Under the pieces are notes generated by a model. The model was not told where the DNA came from. It saw only the letters and a list, made by a program, of their open reading frames with translations, and did no database searches. Of a stretch of 64,000 nucleotides of DNA, positions 26,703 to 37,370 are shown one piece after another (the stretch's first letter is position 1; the number at the start of each line of letters is the position of its first letter). The position numbers were made by a program, and so were the translations under genes. The DNA is from Cottoperca gobio (taxonomy: Eukaryota; Chordata; Actinopteri; Perciformes; Bovichtidae): positions 11,552,191 through 11,616,190 of the forward strand of contig NC_041357.1 of assembly GCF_900634415.1 (NCBI RefSeq), in the 5' to 3' direction.

Positions 26703-28040
26703 CTTTAAACCAGTGTTACTCATTGCGCAGCTCGCGAGCCTCCTGCGGCTCGCCAAGCTTTAATTGGTGGCTTGCATGCCAGTAGGCTAAATAAAGGGGT
26801 GATAGATATGACTGCAGTCAATACAGATATTTCATAAAAACAAGCAGGGCACATTAAAACACAGTGTCTGCTCTATTAGCCTACAAATAATAATAAAATA
26901 ATTAATAATAATAATTGATAAAAGATGCAAATATAGACGAGAAACAAGATATTTAAACTTGCTCGGCCAACACTGACTGACTGGCGGAGTTGCCTGTTTT
27001 GGCGGTCTATCAGCACTACAATGGTGAATGTGCTCTTGGACGGGTAGATACGTGGTGGGCTAGTATAGAAACAAATAAACTTAAGGTCATTAAAAATATG
27101 TTAACATAAGCATGCTTATGAATATGGACATTAGCTAAAAAATCATTTATATCGCTAAATTGGAGCATTTAATTTGAGGATACTACGACCAACCTGGCAC
27201 TTCATACCTGCGTTAGCTTGGCTCCGGTCGACTCGTTTCAACATTTCATGCTAGTTCGCGCGTGTTTCTACAGACGTGAAATGGATCGATTTCTTATAAA
27301 AAAAAAGTTGCACCGTTGGACAGAAACAAAGCGTGACAAACTAGGAACATTAAGATTTGGCTTTTGCGCATCCAACCACCGCAAATCGAGAGGAAGATGC
27401 TGGAGATGTGGTTTGTGGACAGACAACAGCTGCTCTCGTTAAAAATAAAAGAAAGACAAGTGGACAGAGGAATTTGAATTTGTCCTCCACGAGTTGAACC
27501 CTTCGTGCTTAATGTGCAAACAGACCCGCTCTGGTTTCAAAAGAAGTCATCTGGAGCCGCATTTCCAAACGACGCATCCAAAATTCAACGAAACTTACGC
27601 ACCTGGAAGAGAAATTAGTAAATAAAATAGAGCAGCTTTCTTCTCTTTCTGGAAAACAAAGGCTCGTACACAGGACAACTAATACAGCTGAACGATTAAC
27701 TGAGACATCTTTTGAGATCGAATGGATTTTGGATCTGGCAAAAAGAAACTTATCAGACTCATAAATTGTGAAACACTGCTTTTTGGCTTCAGCAGAAATA
27801 TTGTTTGCAGAGTTTGACAACATCATCCCAGTATTAAGATAATCCTGCTTTTAATTGAATGTATTGGTTGGCTGCATTGAATATTGTATGTTCTGGGTGA
27901 GATGACAGATTAATAAACAGACAGGCTTTTTATGACTGGATGTAGCTTTTCATACTTTGCGGTAAAAGTGGCTCTCCTATTGACTTTGTCCTGTCAATGT
28001 GGCTCTCATCTAAAACATTGTGAAGACCATGGCTTTAGAG
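26703..28040 (+). mobile_element. Internally deleted hAT transposon with BED-finger remains
   Basis: The left end CAGTGTTACTCA (26711) and the reverse complement of the right end, CCATGGTCTTCA (ending 28032), align over most positions. Both continue to a shared GAGCC about 26-32 bases in, as expected for decayed hAT inverted repeats. The flanking octamers CTTTAAAC (26703-26710) and CTTTAGAG (28033-28040) match at 6 of 8, consistent with an old 8-bp target-site duplication. At about 1.3 kb it is far shorter than an autonomous hAT. It retains only the N-terminal part of a transposase (27281-27842) and lacks the catalytic RNase-H-like region. Confidence 0.6.
27281..27842 (+). pseudogene. hAT transposase N-terminal fragment (ZBED/GTF2IRD2-like), broken
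   Basis: Three frames are needed. From the ATG at 27281 comes MDRFLIKKK, the usual start of this transposase group. Then 27458-27625 encodes a BED-type zinc finger: Cys-x2-Cys (CLMC), then SHLEPHFQTTH with the two zinc-binding His residues. A further segment, about 27632-27842, reads TSFEIEWILDLAKRNLSDS, a stop, then IVKHCFLASAEILFAEFD. This matches the region that follows the finger in ZBED5/GTF2IRD2-type hAT proteins. Stops and frameshifts separate the parts and no catalytic residues remain. The family match is from memory of motif order. Confidence 0.65.
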
Positions 28041-29919
28041 CAACAATCAACAAACATGAAGTTCATTTTGGGAGATCGCTTAAACCATTACCAACAATAT
28101 AATTTTCCAAAAATAGCTATAATGGCAGCCAACATGTGTATTGCCTCCCTGCTTGCTACTCTATGTTTCAAACGTAACATTATGTAGGCCTCCTTTAAGG
28201 AAAACCCAGAATTAGTTTTCTAAAGTTGGGTCCCCTTTAAGATTTAAAGGTAAGACATGATCCAGTTGCTGGGGGATATTGAAGGGGGGGATTAAATGAG
28301 TACTTTGGGGATTTGTTTATCTATTTGATAATTATTCCTACTGTGTTTATGTTACTGTATTATTTTTAAACTTGTTTTTCTATTATTGTGACTCGGACAC
28401 CCTATAAAGAATGCTTATTATGAATTATTGTGAAGGGTTTATGTTTAGTTTTTTGATATCTTTGAGCTGTAAAACAAATAAAATATAGATTAAAACAAAC
28501 AAATATATATATAGGTAATTCAACCATAATGTCACTGTATTTTCAGTCAACTCTCACTGAATGTCTGACCTTTGATCACATAAAGGTCGAAAATGTTTTA
28601 TCACATGACATGTTGTGTTTTGAGTAATGAGCGTGGCTGCAATAGTATATGTACACATGTTGACTTTTCAGTGCCGGCCCCCACACTGGATGTTGAAAGG
28701 CACTCTGGGAAACATGGTTAAAGTAAAAGTAGAAGAGGTGGTTTGAGGTTAGGTGGGTGCACTAAAAAAGGAAACTCCTAAAATACACAGGACCTGAAAA
28801 ACCAATGATGATACGATGTGTCTGGGATGCACCCATCTCTTATGACATGCTTTACATGGCTTCTTTCCCCAGAAATGCATAAAAGTGAAAATATTTTCAA
28901 CGGTTCCAGTGCTTATCAATGTGACACTTGGGCAAGACATCCCCAGGCGCACCCAGCCATTTTGCTCTGCCATGGTATTTTAGAAGCAGATTCATCTGTA
29001 GCGAGGCATCTCGGCATGTGTGATCCCCACCTAAGGGTGTCCAAGGGCATACTTTTCATATATTCCATTTAAAGACCAAAAGAATGGTAAACCTGATTAC
29101 CCTCTATTTTTTCTGCCATTATAGTTGAAGCTTAAATACACATTTTAACGCACTATCAGGCGATATGTCACTAAAACTTGAAAAAAATACAACAAAAAAT
29201 TTAATAATAAATGGCTGCAAAACAATCTGCCCATGTCACAGCAGCAGAGCAGCTAAACATCAGAGTGAACCGAACATGCCACAGCAACATGTCAGGCAGA
29301 AAAATGACGCATTAACTCCCCATGGCCCATTACAATGCATTACACTAGCGTGCCTGTCTCCTCTCCAATAGTTATTTATTCCTGCCCTGTAATTAGGCCA
29401 GCCTGCAAAAAAAAGTCGATTTGTTTACCCCGATGTTTCTTTCTCATTATGTCTGGAATACATCCCCCCGAGAATTACTCTGCATGTAGCCTACAGAGCA
29501 CAGGGGTAGCCGGGGTTGTTTTCAGCGCTGATGGATAGTTCTTCCTTTGTTCTCCTAAAGAAACAATGTTCATTTTTTTCCATGTAGGTATCAGTCATGA
29601 AACTAAGGCAGGGTAATATGCATGTACGGAATAGTAGACCATGGTTAGGTTTACATAGCCGATGTAATTCACTTTTGGACTTTGCAAATTACAGTCAAAT
29701 TTCTCACCAAATGTTGCACTGTTGCCTTGACTTGGTCTGTGTACTGTTGTTGCTGTTGAGGCCGATGTGACTGATAGCGTGTCATGTCTGTCGTATCAAA
29801 AGTCAAGATTACACTTCATATTTGCATGTTGTGGAATGGATATTAAATGTGTACTGTTCTTGAAACGAGTAGCTTAACAGAAATACATAAAAAGTCAAAC
29901 ACGTACTGTTGTTTTAAAG
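28041..29919. other. Non-coding stretch
   Basis: No gene recognised. Overlapping frames at 28749-29072 on both strands are judged chance. Confidence 0.4.
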
Positions 29920-29990
29920 CAGGGGTCTTCAACGTTTTTCGGGCCAAGGACCCCCAATCATTTAACTTAAAATCTTTTGTTTTTCAACAA
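29920..29990 (+). mobile_element. hAT terminal fragment (CAGGGGTCTTCAACG)
   Basis: CAGGGGTCTTCAACGTTTTT followed by CGGGCCAAGGACCCCC is the well-known end of a teleost non-autonomous hAT element. The sequence soon runs into a different repeat (from about 30010), and no right end was found. Confidence 0.6.
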
Positions 29991-30009
29991 AACTAAGTCT
30001 ACAGCCACA

Positions 30010-30365
30010 CTAAGCGCCTCTAATTTCTCATGTCAGCACGGTAACATGCTAACAATGACAATGCTAAATGTTAATGTTTAACAGGTATAACATTTGACCA
30101 TTTTCACCATCTTAGTTTAGCATGCTAGCGTGCTAATATATGCTAATCCACACCAAACACCAGACATGGATGTGTTTTCATGGCAATTCATCCAATAGTT
30201 GTCAAGACATTTTACTAAAAAACTAAGATGTCTCATGCACAAGAGGAAAAGTCAGGAAATCGCTAAAGTCAGTAGGATTCATCCCTCGGGGACCATGAAT
30301 CTCTGTAAAGAAGTTCATGGCAATCCATCCAATAGTTGATGAGCTATTTCAGCCTGGAAAAAAGA
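30010..30365 (-). repeat. Percomorph interspersed repeat, inverted copy
   Basis: Characteristic pieces occur in order: AACATGCTAACAATGACAAT, CACCATCTTAGTTTAGCATG, TGGCAATTCATCCAATAGTT, GATTCATCCCTCGGGGACCA, and a second GGCAATCCATCCAATAGTTG. The reverse of this order is found at 48620-49045 and partly at 60455-60560, so this is a dispersed family with at least three copies here. I recognise it as very common in percomorph genomes but cannot name its class. Confidence 0.65.
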
Positions 30366-30704
30366 GGTGGACATGTCCATACATGGAGCCGTGCAGCTCA
30401 AGTCAGATGCAGATGAACATAAGTCAATGCGTGATATCTGAACTCTGACCTGGTAGCTTCAGTCAGGAAACAGTTGCTAAATTTGCTCCACAACCTTACA
30501 GGATTTAAACACTGGACAGTTTAACCTTATTTGAATAAGAGGAATTAGTGTTAGCCATTCATGCTCCAGGATTACTGAGGACTTTGTTTTGAAATTCATT
30601 CAACACAGAGCATGATTGTTATCCTGGGCTTAAGTTAAGTCTGTAAACAAAATTTAGAAGCCCTGAATCTGAGGTTAATAGAGCTACAAAAAAAAAAGGT
30701 GTTA

Positions 30705-30823
30705 GTCTAACTCAGGGGTGCCCAAAAGCTTGACCGCGAGTAGATCGCGCACCGTTAAAAAAAATATATATATATTCCCCCAACGAAACCCCCCCGTGAA
30801 GTGTGGGCACCCCTGGTCTAACT
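30705..30823. mobile_element. 103-bp hAT-type MITE with perfect TIRs and 8-bp TSD
   Basis: The element spans 30713-30815. Its first 12 bases CAGGGGTGCCCA are the exact reverse complement of its last 12 (TGGGCACCCCTG). It is flanked by identical octamers GTCTAACT at 30705-30712 and 30816-30823, the 8-bp duplication expected for hAT insertion. The interior contains GACCGCGAGTAGATCGCG, a short TA run and C-runs, with no coding capacity. The perfect duplication implies a fairly recent or well-preserved insertion. Confidence 0.9.
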
Positions 30824-32370
30824 TTACTTCTGTAGATGATGATTGGGTCAAATCATATGAGAAATCAATAGGATAATGGATGAGTCAGTCAGTGTTAAGC
30901 TTCCTCCTGCCATGGCAAAAGTAGGATAGACGATAGCACATAAATATTAATATACTGTATGTTGTCTTAAAAGCTAAACATTCACTCTTATTTTAACACT
31001 TTGACAGTTGTGTCAAATGTATGATATTCAAAAGAAAAATATCTGCCAAAAAGACCCCAATCTGTCATCAGAGTCAACCCTCAGACTCAGAAACTAAAAC
31101 AATGAACATCCATGTTTTTATTATTTATATTTATTATTTTCTCTCAGCTAAAGCACTCTCCTTCTCCTTCACTGTCATACTCAATAACAATAAAAAAAAG
31201 AAAAAAAGAAAGTGATATGCAGATCACCAATTGTCTGGCAAGGGCATGGCTTCCTTGAAATCACACATCTCCGAGCGGTGTTGCTCACAGCTTGTCTCAG
31301 CAGGCTCCTTGTTAACAGAATAGCGCCTTGAAATCTGCTCCTGAAACACCTCCCAGCACGGGTTATTACTGCGGAGATCACTGCTGATGCCCAATCAGAT
31401 CAGAACACAAAAGCATTTCCTCCAATCAACGAGCAAAACACAGCGGGGACAGATGCTTATATGCAGGCATAACAATGCCCTTAAATATCATGCAGAAGTA
31501 GGAAGTGGTGGTGTGGCGCTAAAGCGAGCATCATTATCACATGGACTGCAGATGAATAGATTTGGTGTGATACTATGAACACACCCGGATCCATGTGTGA
31601 CTGTGCAATTACAGCACATTTACTGCACCAGCTGCTGTATAAATTGTGGAGTTTGTGCACTGTGGTGTGACAAACACTCCCAGGGGACGGAGCGGTCGCT
31701 GGCTTTGAAGGTGAAATATAGCAGAAATATATTCACACTTGAAGTTGTGTTAAGAGAATATTAAGTCACTGGTACAATTGGATGCTATAGGAATGCTAAA
31801 TGAAATCACATCAGGCTTGTAAAATCAGTCAGGTGATGTTAATCCACAAAACAAGGCCAGTAAATTTACGCATGTGCACATGTGCAATGTGGGCGTAGAA
31901 ACTGATTAAGCAAACTTTTCCGACAAAGGTGGAGAGGTGGTAATACCAAACGAAGTAGATGGAATCTCCTTGGTATGAATGAGCGAAGGAGCACAAGATC
32001 AAACAAAAAAATAAGGTTTTCCGGCTTTACCTGGATAAATGAAGATTAAATGAAGAAGAAACATGTCTCCATTGGTTGTCTATCCTGTTATAAGGAACAG
32101 AACCAGCATGTGAGTGTGTGATTCTGTTTAATCCATTGCAAAACTACACTCATGCAATTACATAACTTCTCAAAACCATCTTTGCAACAGTAAAAAGCCA
32201 ACACAGTGGTAACAAATCTGCACTCAAGTACAGTTTGAAGGTGCTTTACTTGATTACGCTCCACTACATTTTCTTCCTTTTTGCGAGCTATAGTAAAATC
32301 ATCCTATAAAATACAATGCATTATTAAAGGTTCAACTACCCAACAGTATATATAGTAACTATAATTAGCT
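30824..32370. other. Non-coding stretch
   Basis: No gene recognised. An A-rich run occurs at 31189-31210. Confidence 0.4.
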
Positions 32371-33130
32371 CCTCCCTGACAAATTGTGTTGATTATAGAT
32401 TATAGATTAGAGGAATTTCAATCAGGCTTCAGAGCATGCCACAGTACCGAAACTGCTCTGACTAAAATAATTAGTGACCTCAGACTAAACTCTGATATAA
32501 ACAAGGTCTCAATTCTTATCCTGCCAGACCTAAGTGCAGCATTTGACACGATCGACCATGACATCATAATTAATCGTCTAGAAAAACTGTTGTCTTTCTG
32601 ACCAACCAGTGTTCTGTGTATTAAACTGGTTCAGAACATATATCAAAGGGAGAAAGTATTTTGTCAGGCTTGGAGATCATGTGTCAGAGAAGCATGATGC
32701 CCACTTTGGAGTTCCACAAGGGAGCTGCCTCGGTCCATTACTGTTCTCCCTATACATGCTACCACTGGGGGACATCATTAGAGAACACAATGTGTGCTTC
32801 CATAGCTACGTGGATGACACACAACTGTACATCTCTGCTGAACCAAATGATACTACAGCTATTAACTCCATTGACTTTAAGGTCCTCCTTCTTGTATACA
32901 AAGCCCTAAATGGAACCGCACCAAGTTACACTGCCAACTCTCTAATAAACCATGTGTCCCCAAGAACACTGTGATCATCCACTACTGGTTTATTAAATGT
33001 TCCCAGAAACATCCAAAAGAAAATTGTGGATGCAGCCTTTAGCAATTATGCACCAAAGCTATGGAACACTTTACCTGCAGACATTAGGGAAGCAAGCTCG
33101 CTCAATATCTTCAAAAGTAAGCTAAAAACA

Positions 33131-33236
33131 TATCTCTTTACTTTAGCCTTTTAATAGTGATATTTTATATCTCTTTACTTTAGCCTTTTAATGGTGATAT
33201 TTTATATCTTTTTATCTTAGCCTTTTAATGGTGCCA
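33131..33236 (+). repeat. 37-bp tandem repeat spanning the L2 stop region, about 2.8 copies
   Basis: A 37-bp unit (starts TATCTCTTTACTTTAGCCTT) is repeated at 33131, 33168 and 33205 with a few substitutions. It begins in the last codons of the L2 ORF and covers its stop, so the ORF end has been duplicated in tandem. Confidence 0.8.
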
Positions 33237-33569
33237 CTTTAAACTAACTTAAATGATTTCATACATTTTTACCATGCCTGGTTTAACATTGAATGTGTAA
33301 AGGTAACTGAGATGAATTTCAGAGTGTGTATTTTTGAAAAGCCTGACATCAAATAGACTGTTTTATCACGGGAAAAAGAGGAAGTTTCTCTGATAAATGT
33401 ACATTGGAGAAAAACTGGCTTTAACAAAAAAAAAGGGAGTAAACCAGTTGAAAGGCCACAGGGGCGCATTGTTGATCTCATGCTTTCAAAGTATGGCTCT
33501 GACAGTTTAAAACATTTACAAGAATAGTGTGATGAATGTAATTTCCCGGCAGTAGGGTTGTTAAGTACG

Positions 33570-33700
33570 GCACAGATAGCTATTTTATCTGCTATTTTAA
33601 TTCAGCTATTTTTATACAATTTTAATTCTGCTATATTATATTATTTTAATTCTGCTATTTTATCTGCTATTTCATACTATTTTAACTTGGCTATTTGTAT
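33570..33700 (+). repeat. Degenerate tandem repeat (TGCTATTTTAATTC-like)
   Basis: Six to seven imperfect repeats of a roughly 13-16-base unit centred on CTATTTTA lie in the presumed 3' UTR of the L2 copy. Confidence 0.6.
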
Positions 33701-33845
33701 AATGGTACTTCAGACTAATTTACATCAACACTGTGATTATTGTACTGTAAATGCTCTTACTCTGTCCTTGTACTAATTGTTATGTTTTTGCTGTGAAGCA
33801 CTTTGGGCTGCAATTCTTGTATGAAACGTGCTATATAAAATAAAG

Positions 33846-33846
33846 C

Positions 33847-33943
<97 letters not shown>

Positions 33944-33954
33944 CATTATTATTA
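33846..33954. repeat. (ATT)n microsatellite, about 108 bp (LINE tail)
   Basis: Nearly pure trinucleotide array with one C interruption near its end. It begins at the 3' terminus of the L2 copy and therefore grew from the LINE tail. Confidence 0.95.
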
Positions 33955-33969
33955 GGAAGTCACCTTGGG

Positions 33970-34180
33970 TTTCCTGCAAAAACATGCAGGTTACGGTGCA
34001 TTGGAGACTGGTAAACTGCATGTAGGTGTAAATATGAGTGTGAATGGTTGTCTGTCTCGATGTGTCAACCCTGTGAAATGGTGGTAAACTGCCCCTGGTT
34101 TACATTGCTCCTCGCCCAGTTGGCATAGACTCTAGCCTCCAGAAACACTGACAGCTATAGATATAATGGATGGATGGGTT
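33970..34180 (+). repeat. Teleost interspersed repeat (GTGTGAATGGTTGTCTGTCT type)
   Basis: The block contains ordered pieces of a familiar fish repeat: AACATGCAGGTTACGGTGCA, GAGTGTGAATGGTTGTCTGT, a GTCAACCCTGTGA segment and a terminal ATGGATGGATGG. The class is uncertain and there is no coding potential. Confidence 0.6.
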
Positions 34181-34205
34181 AATGCATCAATAATAATAAT
34201 AATAA

Positions 34206-36410
34206 GCTTTTAGTTTAAAAATCGACAAAATAATCTCACCACAAGGTCCGTTTAGTAGTTGTTCTGGGACTTTCAATCATATCACAAACACATGATCTTT
34301 CTCTGCCCAGTTGTAGATGAAATGAACAGTCACTAAATAGAACTTGTGGTGAGACTATTTTGTCAACAAAGTCCAGTATTCTTATGATAAGTTCTTTTTG
34401 CAAGCCTTTTATTTGTACTGGAGAACTTTTCATTGGGTTATTGTCGAATACTTCGCCAATATGAGTTAATATTTGTTCTTTCTCCACAATGACATGAGTT
34501 GGAAGTAATTAAATTCCTGCGATGACAGGAAATCACTGTTCTCTGAACTCACAGCTTGTCTTACAGAAACTCTCTCTTGACACTGTGGCTACACTGGAGA
34601 GTTTGTTCCAGTAGCCTCTATTTCACTGCTGACATTTTGTGTGACACTTGCGGCGCTTCTGCCAATTAAGCCATACATTGCTCCAAGACAGTGTGCTTGG
34701 TTTATAAAGCTGGACCCTGTAGTCTCTGGTTGGAAAACGCGTTTCTCTGATGCATTGATTGATGTCTTTTAGAAACATAACTATTCCTTCTGTTCTGCAT
34801 TAATGTGATCAGAAGAAGATCCTTCTTTTGAGTGCAAAACTTACTCCACCAGCTCCAAGGAGAGTTTATCAAAAGCATATGCATTTTTAAGATCAGTTTT
34901 GTTAATTCATGCTCTGGAATTGTTCAATTATTGAAGTGACTTTCAGTAAGAGTCATAAATACCCTGAGAGCGAAGATAGTAATTCAGTTCAGACATTAAC
35001 GGGAGGCACAAAGAGAATATTTCAGCATGCCAGTCTGATCTTTAAAATATCGGGGACTACTCTTCCAAAATGTATGATGGTGTTGAATCTGTCAATGGTG
35101 TCAAAGTACTGACAACCTCTATGACGGGATCATTAAAGCTTGGATGGATGGAGGAAAAGTGACAACTTAGTTCTCGCACTTGAAGTTTGACATCAATTTT
35201 AAAGTATATAAGATTATACTGTAAATATAAAACATGCAGACAAGACTTCAAAATCACCTAAATGGCATATTATATGATCAATATCGTTCCTGTGCTAAAT
35301 GTATGTTTCTGCATGTGACAGCTACAAAGCAGATCTGGTAATCCGCATTTGGCTATTTGAGCTGTCAAAGCAACATGAGAGCGCTAACAGAGCTCTGAAG
35401 AGTCTCAATCGTCTGAGCCAAAATTGCTGCTGCACTGCTTGAAAGCTGCAAATTATTTAATATGTCAAGGGGAAACTGGAGAATCATTACCATTTGTGCC
35501 AAATACAAACCAAATTGACACAAAGGGAACAGTGTTGAAATGTGTAACTATTCAGGCAAAAGTGAAACTTGAGTGAACGGTTAAATTCCTTTTTTGTGAA
35601 GAATTCCTGTTTTATGTAGGCTGTATTTTACCTTGCAGGTTTTTTTGTTTATTAATGACAAAGATAAAAAGTAAATATGAATCACTTCCTTACTGAATGG
35701 AAACAAAGCTTTCATTTCATAACCTTCATAAATCACGTGAGTCAATCAAAACATTTCTCCATGTTAATACGATTATTTAGTTTTTAAAATGGATATATAG
35801 TTGCTATCTCCATCTGTACAGTGAAATTAAATATGGTGCATTGATTTTGGTTGGAGACAACTACTACTCTCAACTACTATTGAAATATGGATTTAATAAG
35901 GTTTGTCACATTGAACCTCTCCTGTTGTTTATGCCACTGCTGACTAACTTAACCTGGTCATCTGCAAACATTTTACTGCACAACAGCAACGATGATTTTA
36001 AACTATAAGCTTCATAAGATTTTGTTGTAGTTTGAATGTATAAACAGTTATAGATTGCAGCTTTAAACAGCACAATTACACTATAGACCTTTGACACAGT
36101 AGGACAAGCCGGATGTAAAACATGAAATTATTGATGGCTGAATTCCATTTAGCTGCTTCAGCTTCAGGGTCCTGGTAATATGCATGCTGGCTCACTGTCA
36201 CAGTCATGGCTGACCGGGAAAAAAGTCTAAGTAATTTCCTACTATACACTGATTCAAAATGTCTGCTGTGAAGAAGGCCTGGCAGTAGTCGCTGCAATTA
36301 ACTTGCTTGGTGCACAAAATGGCTTAATATGAAGATTAACATGATATTTTACTCTAATTATATTTCATTTTAGTATGACTTTGTCTAACACGTTGCTAAT
36401 AAAGACTCAC
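34206..36410. other. Non-coding stretch
   Basis: No supported gene. If the exon at 36411-36720 is real, this would be intron following it on the minus strand. Confidence 0.4.
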
Positions 36411-36720
36411 CTGTCACAGCACAGTGCTTGGATGGTGTGGATCTGGGTGACATATGGAGGCCACTGGAGGTGCACTTCAGGTTCCCATTGAACAGGTGGA
36501 AAAGCCCCCCTCTGGGCATCTAAAGAGTGGACAACCACAATGATCGGAAAAGCCCCAGTTGGCACAGTCCCATCCCTCAGTGCCGCAGCCAGACGAAGTG
36601 CCAGGGAGATGGCATGTTGCATGCCAAGGCACAGAGCCATGCTTCTGACAGCGATGCCAGGTGGGAGGGGGCGGATGGAGGAGCCTTGGGCCTTCAGAGA
36701 GGCAGCGGTGTGTGTCTGTC
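36411..36720 (-). CDS. Candidate internal exon, unidentified protein
   Basis: On the minus strand an open frame covers the whole interval. It ends at GACAG|GTGAGT, a perfect splice donor, and starts at a plausible acceptor (TTGTATCCTGCAATAG|GA). The product would be about 103 residues, including MALCLGMQHAISLALRLAAA and PIIVVVHSLDAQRGAFPPVQ. Composition is balanced, unlike the repeat-driven frames nearby. The intron phases would be 1 on entry and 2 on exit. The segment is GC-rich in AT-rich surroundings. Against it: the plus strand is also open in two frames here, the acceptor tract is weak, and I recognise no family. Confidence 0.4.
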
Positions 36721-36844
36721 CTATTGCAGGATACAATTGTCTAAGAAACAATCACATAACCACTCAAACACACACACCAGCAGTGATCACTGGAACGAAG
36801 CTCTCTGTGAAAATGGCGCTCAGTACAGACAGCTGGTTCCCATG

Positions 36845-36995
36845 AAACATTACATTTCTACATTACATTACAGTTCATTTAGCTGACGCTTTTGTCCAAA
36901 GCGACTTACAATGTGTGCAAACTCCAAATTACATTAGCTTCAAATAGGTACAATCATTTAAGTGCAGTACAATAGCTTCAAAGCCAAACTGATGT
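36845..36995. repeat. Teleost interspersed repeat (TTAGCTGACGCTTTTGTCCA core)
   Basis: TTACATTACAGTTCATTTAG leads into GCTGACGCTTTTGTCCAAAG and CGACTTACAAT. This core is extremely common in fish genomes. The copy has no coding capacity and unclear ends. Confidence 0.65.
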
Positions 36996-37129
36996 AAGCG
37001 CAGCATGCAGAAACAATAAAATAAAGATTCAACCACTAGTTTTAAATAAGCCAACCAATTTAGTGCTACATACAGAAACAAATATTTGTATTTTTTTTAT
37101 TATAGATTTTTTTATTCCAGTCCTGAATG

Positions 37130-37230
<101 letters not shown>

Positions 37231-37231
<1 letters not shown>

Positions 37232-37370
37232 AAACAGACATCTAGAGAAGTCATTATCTCATCATTCAGAATATAATTAGTTTTTTCTTGTGGTCAGTTT
37301 TGCTCAGTCATCCTAATTAATCATCTCCTGACTTAAAGCTGCATCATCATCGAACACTTTGCAGCTCGAG
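37231..37370 (+). repeat. 140-bp duplicated block X, copy 1
   Basis: It aligns without gaps to 44641-44780 with 8 mismatches (about 94% identity). Both copies lie to the right of a (CA)n array. It starts CAAACAGACATCTAGAGAAG and ends near GCAGCTCGAG. Confidence 0.9.

Larger units (their letters stand above)
32371..33954 (+). mobile_element. L2-clade LINE copy, internally deleted, with (ATT)n tail
   Basis: Translation gives FQSGFR, then LSAAFDTIDHD, GVPQGSCLGP and the catalytic box YVDD (32807-32818), the order of an L2 reverse transcriptase. A stop at 32599-32601 and a frame change break it. Near 32865-32875 the frame jumps straight to DFKVLLLVYKALNG, which belongs to the C-terminal domain, so roughly 190 residues are missing compared with the copy at 54.2 kb. 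The end shows GAAGCACTTTGGGCTGC and CTATATAAAATAAAGCTTATT, the usual L2-type tail. The 5' part (endonuclease) is absent. Confidence 0.8.
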
